NCBI GenBank assembly: GCA_022711435.1
Contig: JAKLFB010000047.1
Coordinates: 1-40,080 of the forward strand
Source: Verrucomicrobiota bacterium
GTDB lineage: Bacteria; Verrucomicrobiota; Verrucomicrobiia; Limisphaerales; UBA1319
DNA: 40,080 nucleotides
Reading direction: 5' to 3'
Within the stretch, counting starts at the first letter, position 1; each line of letters begins with the position of its first letter. The notes under the pieces were generated by a model, which saw only the letters and a program-made list of their open reading frames with translations, had not been told where the DNA came from and did not search any database. The position numbers and the translations under genes were made by a program. Below, piece by piece: positions 1 through 5,961 of the stretch.

Positions 1-538
1 CCTCGCCGCGTGAGGGCACGCGGCCTACACCAACGCCGCGTGAGGGCACGCGGCCTACACCAACGCCGCCTGAGGGCACGCGGCCTACATCGTCGGTGTC
101 CGCCGCCGTGTAGGCCCGGTCCCCTGACCGGGCGTCCGGAGCCTTGCCTTCAACCTCGCCGCGTGAGGGCACGCGGCCTACACCAACGCCGCGTGAGGGC
201 ACGCGGCCTACACCAACGCCGCCTGAGGGCACGCGGCCTACATCGTCGGTGTCCGCCGCCGTGTAGGCCCGGTCCCCCGACCGGGCGTCCGGAGCCTTGC
301 TTTCAACCTCGCCGCGTGAGGGCACGCGGCCTACACCAACGCCGCGTGAGGGCACGCGGCCTACATCGTCGGTGTCCGCCGCCGTGTAGGCCCGGTCCCC
401 CGACCGGGCGTCCGGAGCCTTGCTTTCAACCTCGCCGCGTGAGGGCACGCGGCCTACACCAACGCCGCGTGAGGGCACGCGGCCTACATCGCCCGCGTCC
501 GCCCCCATGTAGGCCGGGTCACCCGACCGGGCGTTTGC
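1..538. repeat. REP/BIME array 1
   Basis: About ten copies of a palindrome, REP-A (GCCGCGTGAGGGCACGCGGC, 8-bp stem, AGGG loop, followed by CTACA), repeat every 30 bp. They are interspersed with four copies of REP-B (GCCCGGTCCCCTGACCGGGC, 8-bp stem, CCCT loop, preceded by GTAG). A and B face each other across a ~20-bp spacer and the pair repeats as units of about 121 or 151 bp, like the BIMEs of enterobacteria. Some A copies carry one stem mismatch (GCCGCCTG). The array starts at or before the window edge and ends just past the RAYT stop codon. The open frame running through it is only a repeat translation. Confidence 0.93.
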
Positions 539-555
539 ATAACCCTTTAGCAGTT

Positions 556-1317
556 TCATTTCTTGGACCCCTTGCTTCGATCAGACACGCTTTCATCTTC
601 CTTGATCAAAATTCCTTTCTTCAACAAAGGCGGCGTCCCCCGCGCCAGCCGCGGGCCGTCAGTCACATCAAAGTGCATTTCTCCACCGAATGGCCATTCC
701 TCCGGTCGGTCGACCAGCCCGCATCGAACCGGATTCAGACAGACATATTCCCATTTCCGTTGTTCGCTTTCCGAAGTCCGAAATTTGTGGTCGTGGAATC
801 CCGCCTGCCAACGCCACGTCCGTTTCATGCGGACCGAACCGCCGCGTGAGGGCACGCGGCCTACATCGCCCGGGTCCGCCCCCATGTAGGCCCGGTCCCC
901 TGACCGGGCGTCTGGAGCCTTGCTTTCAACCCCGCCGCGTGAGGGCACGCGGCCTACATCGCCCGCGTCCGCCCCTTCTGATCCGAATCCGCCCACGACT
1001 GCTTTAAGCGCCTTGATCCAGTGTCCCAACGTCACGGCCTCGAGCCCTTGATGTGCGATAAGATGCAGATGATCCGGCATCACGACAAACCGGCGCGGAA
1101 ACCAGCCGTAGCGACGCGGACTCTCGAGAAGAAATGCGGTCAATCGGGCAAAAATGGGCTCATTGGCAAGGACACGAGCGCGGCCCTCGACGCATAATGT
1201 CAGCAGATAGGAAATGTTCCCTTCGTGGTCTCGCCAAACCCGGTCGAGCCGGCGCAACCGGCGCGGCGGCGGTTTGGATTGGTCGTTATGGGGAGGTATT
1301 TCAGGCATTTTTCTCAC
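556..1317 (-). CDS. REP-associated tyrosine transposase (RAYT, IS200/IS605-like Y1 family) with an internal REP insertion
   Basis: 253 residues. It is a single-stranded-DNA HUH transposase of the kind that acts on REP palindromes. Seen: the HUH motif in PDHLHLI (residues 81-87, H83 and H85), then WQAGFHDHKF (170-179) and the catalytic tyrosine in YVCLNPVRCG (Y191), followed by the usual DRPEEWPF block. RAYTs normally pass from the helix ending near residue 110 straight into the W-x-x-G-F-x-D-H segment. Here about 46 residues (roughly 115-160) are translated REP sequence, so the gene has been invaded by its own substrate without loss of frame. REP arrays lie directly on both sides, the classical RAYT setting. 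The start ATG at 1317 is followed closely by a second ATG (MRKM), and either could be used. Whether the enzyme still works is unknown; the catalytic residues are intact. Confidence 0.85.
   Translation of the reverse strand: MRKMPEIPPHNDQSKPPPRRLRRLDRVWRDHEGNISYLLTLCVEGRARVLANEPIFARLTAFLLESPRRYGWFPRRFVVMPDHLHLIAHQGLEAVTLGHWIKALKAVVGGFGSEGADAGDVGRVPSRGGVESKAPDARSGDRAYMGADPGDVGRVPSRGGSVRMKRTWRWQAGFHDHKFRTSESEQRKWEYVCLNPVRCGLVDRPEEWPFGGEMHFDVTDGPRLARGTPPLLKKGILIKEDESVSDRSKGSKK
838..975. repeat. REP cluster inside the RAYT coding sequence
   Basis: Two REP-A palindromes (about 841-860 and 933-952) flank a REP-B (about 887-910). The order A, spacer, B, linker, A is the same as in the neighbouring arrays, including the linker ending in TTGCTTTCAACC. 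The block lies wholly within the transposase gene and adds about 46 codons with no stop. Boundaries are approximate because the uninterrupted gene is not available. Confidence 0.88.
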
Positions 1318-1350
1318 GTTAACTTAATTGCAGGCTGGATCATCAACCCC

Positions 1351-1719
1351 GCCGCGTGAGGGCACGCGGCCTACACCAACGCCGCGTGAGGGCACGCGGC
1401 CTACATCGCCCGCGTCCGTCCCCATGTAGGCCGGGTCCCCCGACCCGGCGTCCGGAGCCTTGCTTTCAACCTCGCCGCGTGAGGGCACGCGGCCTACACC
1501 AACGCTGTGGCTTTGTCTTCAGACCCGCCGCGTGAGGTCACGCGGCCTGCATCGCCGGCGTCCGTCTTCATGTAGGCCCGGTCCCCCGACCGGGCGTCTT
1601 GTGCCATGCCTTCAACCTCGCCGCGTGAGGGCACGCGGCCTACACCAACGCCGCGTGGGGGCACGCGGCCTACATCGCCAGCGTCCGTTCCCATGTAGGC
1701 CCGGTCCCCTGACCGGCCG
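1351..1719. repeat. REP/BIME array 2
   Basis: About five REP-A and three REP-B palindromes lie between the RAYT start and the 3' end of the FGE gene. Several are imperfect, for example a copy with GAGGTCACGCGG and one with GTGGGGGCACGCGG. The last REP-B ends at about 1719, right before the conserved 3' flank of the FGE cassette. No gene is visible between 1318 and 1786. Confidence 0.9.
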
Positions 1720-1786
1720 TTCGAAACCACCAACCACCACCCACCTGCCGCTTCTTTCAAGGTGTAAAGGAGTAAAGGTTCAAGAA

Positions 1787-2575
1787 TTAAAAAGCAGTCC
1801 TCGCCACCCGGAACCCGTGGCCGAGCCGGCCTGCCGGGTCGTTGTCGCCGCGGTACGCACCCCGGAAGTAGCCGGGAGCGTCGCCGGCCCAGGAGCCGCC
1901 CCGCACCACACGGTGGCTCCCGCTCGACGGTGCCTTGAGGTCCCCTGCCTTGTACCGATTGTACGCATTGCTTTCATACCAGTCCTCACACCACTCCCAC
2001 ACGTTCCCCGCCATCTGATACAGCCCCCATGGACTCATTCCTGCAGCGTATTCCCATACGCTCGCTGTTGTACCATTGCCTCTGTTCGTCGAATTTCGGC
2101 ATTTGGCCGGTTCCCACTCATTTCCCCAAGGATACTCACGCCCGTCCACCCCCCGCGCCCCTTTCTCCCACTCGAGTTCGGTTGGCAGCCTTAAGCCCGC
2201 CCATCTGCAGTATGCCCGCGCGTCATCCCAACTCACGCACACCACCGGATGATCTGCCTTCTCCGCCGGAAAGCTCCTGCCCTGCCAGGTTGGCGTGCCA
2301 AAATCCGCATGATCCGGCACCCGATGCCCCGTCGCCTCCACAAACCTCAAGTACTGCGCATTGGTCACCGGCGTCACCGCCAAGTAAAATGGCGGCATTT
2401 CCACAGGGAAAGGTCCGCCTCCTTCGTTGCTTCCCTTACCGCCCGCTAGGAATTTGCCCGCCGACACCAGCGCCAGGACGCTGCCGTCCTTGGTGTTCAT
2501 GATAAGCGGGTGGACCTGCCGGAATTTGTCCGCTTGCTCGTCAGCGATTACCAGTTTGTTGTCAATGATAGGCAT
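1787..2575 (-). CDS. FGE/SUMF1-fold (formylglycine-generating-enzyme-like) protein, copy 1; possible DGR-type variable protein
   Basis: 262 residues. Seen: the family landmarks VTPVTNAQYLRFVEA, SWDDARAYCRWAGLRLPTE, YPWGNEW, MSPWGLYQMAGNVWEWCEDW and the terminal GGSW...R..R...GFRVARTAF. This is the C-type-lectin-like fold used by FGE and by many variable proteins of diversity-generating retroelements. The two cysteines that real sulfatase activators carry after the GGSF/GGSW motif are absent, so it is unlikely to make formylglycine. No signal peptide. The ATG at 2575 has no clear ribosome site, but the N-terminus MPIIDNKLVIAD is conserved in the second copy (10302-9535), which supports it. The last ~33 codons differ strongly from copy 2, while a 92-bp stretch just upstream (1947-2038) is identical. 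Role unknown; ligand or surface binding is plausible. Confidence 0.85.
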   Translation of the reverse strand: MPIIDNKLVIADEQADKFRQVHPLIMNTKDGSVLALVSAGKFLAGGKGSNEGGGPFPVEMPPFYLAVTPVTNAQYLRFVEATGHRVPDHADFGTPTWQGRSFPAEKADHPVVCVSWDDARAYCRWAGLRLPTELEWEKGARGVDGREYPWGNEWEPAKCRNSTNRGNGTTASVWEYAAGMSPWGLYQMAGNVWEWCEDWYESNAYNRYKAGDLKAPSSGSHRVVRGGSWAGDAPGYFRGAYRGDNDPAGRLGHGFRVARTAF

Positions 2576-2649
2576 GATGCCGACGGGAAAAGGGTGGCAG
2601 CGATTGGATTGTTGGACAGAGCGTCATAAGCGAGTTTGATGGCAAGGCT

Positions 2650-2860
2650 CCGAACGCCCGGTCAGGGGACCGGGCCTACACGGAGACGGCCGCTGGCGAT
2701 GTAGGCCGCGTGCCCTCACGCGGCGAGTTTGATGGCATGGCTTCGGACGCCCGGTCAGGGGACCGGGCCTACACCGAGACGGCCGCTGGCGATGTAGGCC
2801 GCGTGCCCTTACGCGGCGAGTTTGATGGCATGGCTTCGGACGCCCGGTCAGGGGACTACA
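2650..2860. repeat. REP array 3, upstream of FGE copy 1
   Basis: REP-B and REP-A palindromes in the reverse orientation alternate as B', spacer GGAGACGGCCGCTGGCGA or a variant, A', linker, B', A', then a truncated B' (2842-2856) that lacks its second arm. One A' carries a loop change (CCCTTA). The array sits between the FGE start and a conserved segment (about 2868-2898) also found upstream of FGE copy 2. It therefore lies inside the duplicated cassette, in its 5' leader. No other gene is visible between 2576 and 2906. Confidence 0.9.
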
Positions 2861-2906
2861 GATTCCCAGATTATTCGATTGGTGGGTGTTGGTCATTGGC
2901 CTGATT

Positions 2907-4508
2907 TCAAAACTTCAGGTCTTCCTTCCTGACATCCTGGTCGCTGACGTGGGTGGCGCCTTTCTGATGGGCGCTGTCGTCCTCGAACACCCGGATGGCG
3001 CCGCCGGACAAGGAGCGGAACGAGGCGAGGATTTCGGCCAACGCAAGGTTGCGAGCCGCTAATGCGCCTTTCTTGTTCCGCAGCGCAGCGCACAGCGCCT
3101 GGACACGATCCAGCTCTTCCGGGCCGCACTGGATCCGGCTGCCCATCAAATCGTAATCGGCGCCCGCACACTCGTTGATCCATTGGACGGGATCCGCCTT
3201 CTCGGAGGCATGGCCCGCGTGCAAAACGACGGCCATCCGTTCCGGCCAGTGCTCGCTCGAAGCGCGCTCACCGATCGCTTTGTCGTCTAGTATTCCCTGC
3301 TGGCCGCCCAGCAAAATGGCTCGAGCACGCACGAACGGATCGCTCGATTCAAGGTCCTGTCGGATCTGGGCATCGGTAACCGTCTCGCTCTGCCACTGCT
3401 CGATCAGATCCACGAAACCCTCCGGCAACGGCGGCGCCGGCTCGATCTCCACCTCCGGCATCTGCCCGATCGCCGCCGCAGCGCGATCCACGATTTCCCC
3501 GTAACGCGGGTTCTTCGGACGCCGGCCCGTCTCGGCCCAATGCCGGCATAACGGCAGCACCTCCGCCAGCTTCATCCCCCGAGCAGCATCGAAAAGCGCA
3601 TCCTCGTTCCCCGAAGCGATCAGCGCCCGCAATGCGATCTGGGGATCCGCTTCGGCGCCCGCGCCTGTTGACCGGCGATACGCATCGGCCAGCGCGCCGT
3701 CCTTGGCCTCGAGAACGACTTCATTGATGGTTTTGCGCAGCTCCGGCGATGCCATCGCCAGCGCCTCAGCCAGCAACGAGCCATCCTGGTCCTCGAGCTT
3801 CCGGTAGCCGGCAACGTTCCGGCTGGCTAGATGCAACAGCGCTTCCTTGGCCGGATTGGATGGCAGCCGCGGCGCAGCCACCAGGCTGCTCAGGAATGGT
3901 GTCTGAGTTCGGATCCATGCATCCACGATCGGATCGTTCCATTGCTGGGTGTTCGGAAGCGCCTTCAGCCAGGCCTGGGCCCCCGTTTGCACATCGGCGT
4001 CCGGATCCTCGAGAAGCTCGAGCGCGCCCGAAACCGCAAGGCGGTTCAGTTCGAGCTTGTTGCCCCACCCAGCCTTGAATACCAACGCTTGCAGAAAAGG
4101 CGGCTTCTCCTGAATCGCGCGGCCGACATACGCCTCCGCTGCCCCGGCAATGTCGCCTCCACTCTCCAGACGGGACACAACCAGCCAGGCCGTCGCGCGA
4201 TCCATGGGCAAGCGATCGCCCATCCCAGCCGCCAATGCCCGGTCCACCGCGACCGGGCCAAGCCATGGACGCTCCTTCTGCGTCCATTCCTGGATCAGCG
4301 CCTCGACCGCGCCAGGATCGGTGAGGCCGCCAAGGTACGATTCGATCGCGCGCGATTCCGGCTGCTTCCGATCGACAGCATCCACCAGGATCCGCACCGC
4401 CTTGGCATCGCCTTGCTGGAACAAAAACTCGAGCGCTTTGCGCCGGCGCCATGATCCAATGAGGAACGTCGTGTCGAACAGATGGTCCTTGGCCTGCTGG
4501 TGATTCAT
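2907..4508 (-). CDS. HEAT-like repeat protein of unknown function
   Basis: 533 residues, mostly alpha-helical by composition, with repeated helix pairs such as GDAKAVRILVDAVDRK, DPGAVEALIQEWTQ and SDPFVRARAILLGGQ. The pattern is that of HEAT/armadillo solenoids, which usually act as binding scaffolds. No catalytic motif, signal peptide or membrane segment is seen. The start at 4508 is well supported: an AAGGAGG ribosome site lies 6 nt upstream, and the ATG overlaps the TGA of the upstream HTH gene (ATGA), so the two are probably translationally coupled. The charged C-terminus ends in DLKF. I cannot assign a function. A role with the HTH partner in regulation or defence is conceivable but not shown. 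Confidence 0.75.
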   Translation of the reverse strand: MNHQQAKDHLFDTTFLIGSWRRRKALEFLFQQGDAKAVRILVDAVDRKQPESRAIESYLGGLTDPGAVEALIQEWTQKERPWLGPVAVDRALAAGMGDRLPMDRATAWLVVSRLESGGDIAGAAEAYVGRAIQEKPPFLQALVFKAGWGNKLELNRLAVSGALELLEDPDADVQTGAQAWLKALPNTQQWNDPIVDAWIRTQTPFLSSLVAAPRLPSNPAKEALLHLASRNVAGYRKLEDQDGSLLAEALAMASPELRKTINEVVLEAKDGALADAYRRSTGAGAEADPQIALRALIASGNEDALFDAARGMKLAEVLPLCRHWAETGRRPKNPRYGEIVDRAAAAIGQMPEVEIEPAPPLPEGFVDLIEQWQSETVTDAQIRQDLESSDPFVRARAILLGGQQGILDDKAIGERASSEHWPERMAVVLHAGHASEKADPVQWINECAGADYDLMGSRIQCGPEELDRVQALCAALRNKKGALAARNLALAEILASFRSLSGGAIRVFEDDSAHQKGATHVSDQDVRKEDLKF

Positions 4509-4726
4509 GGTTTGCCTCCTTCCTTTTGCAGGCGTTTGGATGTGCTCTGCTCGGTCAACTTGCGCTGTTCCTCGAGCCAGGCCTCGATGTCCTTCCTCCG
4601 AAAACGCCAGGAAGATCCCACCTTCACCCCCGGTAGGAATCCCCGCTGCGCATATGAGTAAACCGTCCGTTCGGCCAGTTTCAGGTAAGCCGCCAGCTCG
4701 GGCAGGGTCAGGATTTCGTCATTCAC
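4505..4726 (-). CDS. Small excisionase-type (MerR-like) helix-turn-helix DNA-binding protein
   Basis: 73 residues from the GTG at 4726. Seen: a winged-helix HTH of the excisionase family, LTLPELAAYLKLAERTVYSY followed by GFLPGVKVGSSWRFRRKDIEAWL, then a lysine-rich tail. The open frame continues upstream to a TTG at 4789, but that codon lies within the -35 box, so a start there is very unlikely. The GTG has a GGAG ribosome site 8 nt upstream. This is the first gene of a two-gene operon with the HEAT-like protein, overlapping it by 4 nt. Proteins of this type bind short repeats, and a tandem TGACATAT repeat lies over its own promoter, so autoregulation is a reasonable inference. Confidence 0.82.
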   Translation of the reverse strand: MNDEILTLPELAAYLKLAERTVYSYAQRGFLPGVKVGSSWRFRRKDIEAWLEEQRKLTEQSTSKRLQKEGGKP

Positions 4727-4760
4727 AATATGGACTCCAATTGGGCTATCATTTGGCACT

Positions 4761-4789
4761 ATATTACAGAATATGTCAGTATATGTCAA
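4761..4789 (-). promoter_or_regulatory. Sigma-70-type promoter with tandem repeat, for the HTH-HEAT operon
   Basis: On the minus strand a perfect TTGACA (4789-4784) is followed after 17 nt by TAATAT (4766-4761). Transcription would start near 4754, leaving a leader of about 30 nt before the GTG at 4726. The octamer TGACATAT occurs twice, 10 bp apart, starting in the -35 box and running through the spacer; this is a candidate operator. It is among the most AT-rich stretches in an otherwise GC-rich window. Confidence 0.8.
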
Positions 4790-4857
4790 CTCCCCAAAAG
4801 TTGCTCGAAAACAGAACCAGGCCGACCATCCTGATCAGCAACTGAGGAGCGGTTGAC

Positions 4858-4900
4858 AAAAAACGTCCGAAGCCCACCCGCTCGAGGCGGACTTCGGACG
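4858..4900 (-). terminator. Rho-independent terminator after the EF-hand gene
   Basis: On the minus strand the hairpin CGTCCGAAG...CTTCGGACG (arms extend further with one mismatch, loop near CTCGAG) is followed directly by TTTTTT. It lies about 27 bp beyond the stop of the EF-hand gene and separates it from the HTH operon promoter. Confidence 0.85.
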
Positions 4901-4926
4901 TTCGATGGATCTCGGCGATCGGCGGT

Positions 4927-5607
4927 TTACGGTGCCGGCTGAGGGGGCACCATCGGGCAAAGCCCGGCCTGGGCGCGCGGCCCGGCACCATTGCGAGGGC
5001 CTCGGCCCCGGCCCGGCCCCGGCGCTGCGGCGGCAGCCCCCGCTTGGCCTTGACCGCTGGCGATCGGACAAAGCCCCATCTGGGCGCGCGGGCCCGTGCC
5101 GTTGCGCAGGCCGCGTCCCGGCGGACGCACCTCGTCCGGCGTCAGCTGGCCGTCGCTGTTCCGGTCAAGCTTCCTCAGGGCGGCGCCCGCGGCGGCAGCC
5201 TCCTCGGGCGAGATGGCGCCGTTGCCATCGGCATCCAGGACGGCAATGAGGACCGTTTGCGCGCCGGCAGGCGGCACGCCATTGCCCTGGAAACCCCACG
5301 GGCATCCGGCGCCTCGAGGGCCCAGCCCGGCCGGGCAAAGCTCGTTGGCCGCGATCTGCCCATCGTTATTCTTGTCCAGATTCAGAAACGCGGCGGGAGC
5401 CGCATCGATCTCCGAAGCTGAAAGCACTCCGTCCTTGTTCGCATCGAGCAGGAAGCTGACGGCTGGCGGAAATCCCTGGGCCGGCCCCCGGCCCGCGCCC
5501 ATTCCCCTGCCCCCGCCCCAGCCGCGTCCCTGGCCCTGCTGAGCCGCGGCGGTGAACGCCGACACCGCAAGTGCCAGCCCGATTGTCAGTATGGTCGTTG
5601 TTTTCAT
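4927..5607 (-). CDS. Secreted EF-hand calcium-binding protein
   Basis: 226 residues from the ATG at 5607. A Sec signal peptide (MKTTTILTIGLALAVSAF, cleavage near AAAQQ) is followed by a Gly/Arg-rich linker. Four EF-hand loops then occur in two pairs: DANKDGVLSASE (55-66), DKNNDGQIAANE (78-89), DADGNGAISPEE (125-136) and DRNSDGQLTPDE (148-159). All have the acidic residues at loop positions 1, 3, 5 and 12, except that loop 3 has Asn at position 5. The C-terminal third is low-complexity, with two copies of a segment like RNGTGPRAQMGLCP. The first codon used is the one that starts the signal peptide; the frame upstream of it is not protein-like. Probably an exported calcium-binding protein; partner unknown. 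Confidence 0.85.
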   Translation of the reverse strand: MKTTTILTIGLALAVSAFTAAAQQGQGRGWGGGRGMGAGRGPAQGFPPAVSFLLDANKDGVLSASEIDAAPAAFLNLDKNNDGQIAANELCPAGLGPRGAGCPWGFQGNGVPPAGAQTVLIAVLDADGNGAISPEEAAAAGAALRKLDRNSDGQLTPDEVRPPGRGLRNGTGPRAQMGLCPIASGQGQAGAAAAAPGPGRGRGPRNGAGPRAQAGLCPMVPPQPAP

Positions 5608-5961
5608 ACGCCTGTTATCGTTGGTTGTTTTTCGAGGTCCGCCCGACGCCTGGCGCCGCTCTGAGCGGCCGCCACTGCGTCCCAAGCCAACCTTCTACAA
5701 TCAATAGACCGCACGTTCGTTAAGGGAGTATGTGCCCAAGCCAACAAAATTGTTAAGAGAATGTAAAAGACGATTCCAGGTTGACTCGATCCGCTCTGTT
5801 CTACACCTTATCATTCATGTCAAGACGGCGCCCATGCAAAACGCGGGCAGCTCGCGTCGCGTCGGCTGTGCCGTTCCCCGTTCGCCGGGCGCCTCATGTC
5901 TTCCCGTCAACGTCGCTGCAAAGATAACGTTCCGATTCACGGTCCGTACGAGGTCATAACT
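5608..5961. other. Divergent intergenic region, no gene seen
   Basis: 354 bp between the divergent EF-hand and propeller genes. It is locally AT-richer (about 5690-5820), as expected for promoters, but I find no convincing paired -35/-10 boxes. The only element I would place is the GAGG ribosome site about 8 nt before the ATG at 5962. Confidence 0.5.

Noticed and set aside
1..538. CRISPR array
   Set aside because: Repeats occur every 30 bp, are internally palindromic and have no unique spacers; the pattern is REP/BIME.
10..849. 279-codon frame across the first REP array
   Set aside because: It is a translation of REP repeats (RARGLHQRRV...) continuing antisense into the RAYT gene; no start site or domain.
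1787..2575. Sulfatase-activating formylglycine-generating enzyme
   Set aside because: The catalytic cysteine pair after GGSW is missing in both copies; only the fold is claimed.
4727..4789. N-terminal extension of the HTH protein from TTG at 4789
   Set aside because: It would start within the -35 box; GTG 4726 has a proper ribosome site.
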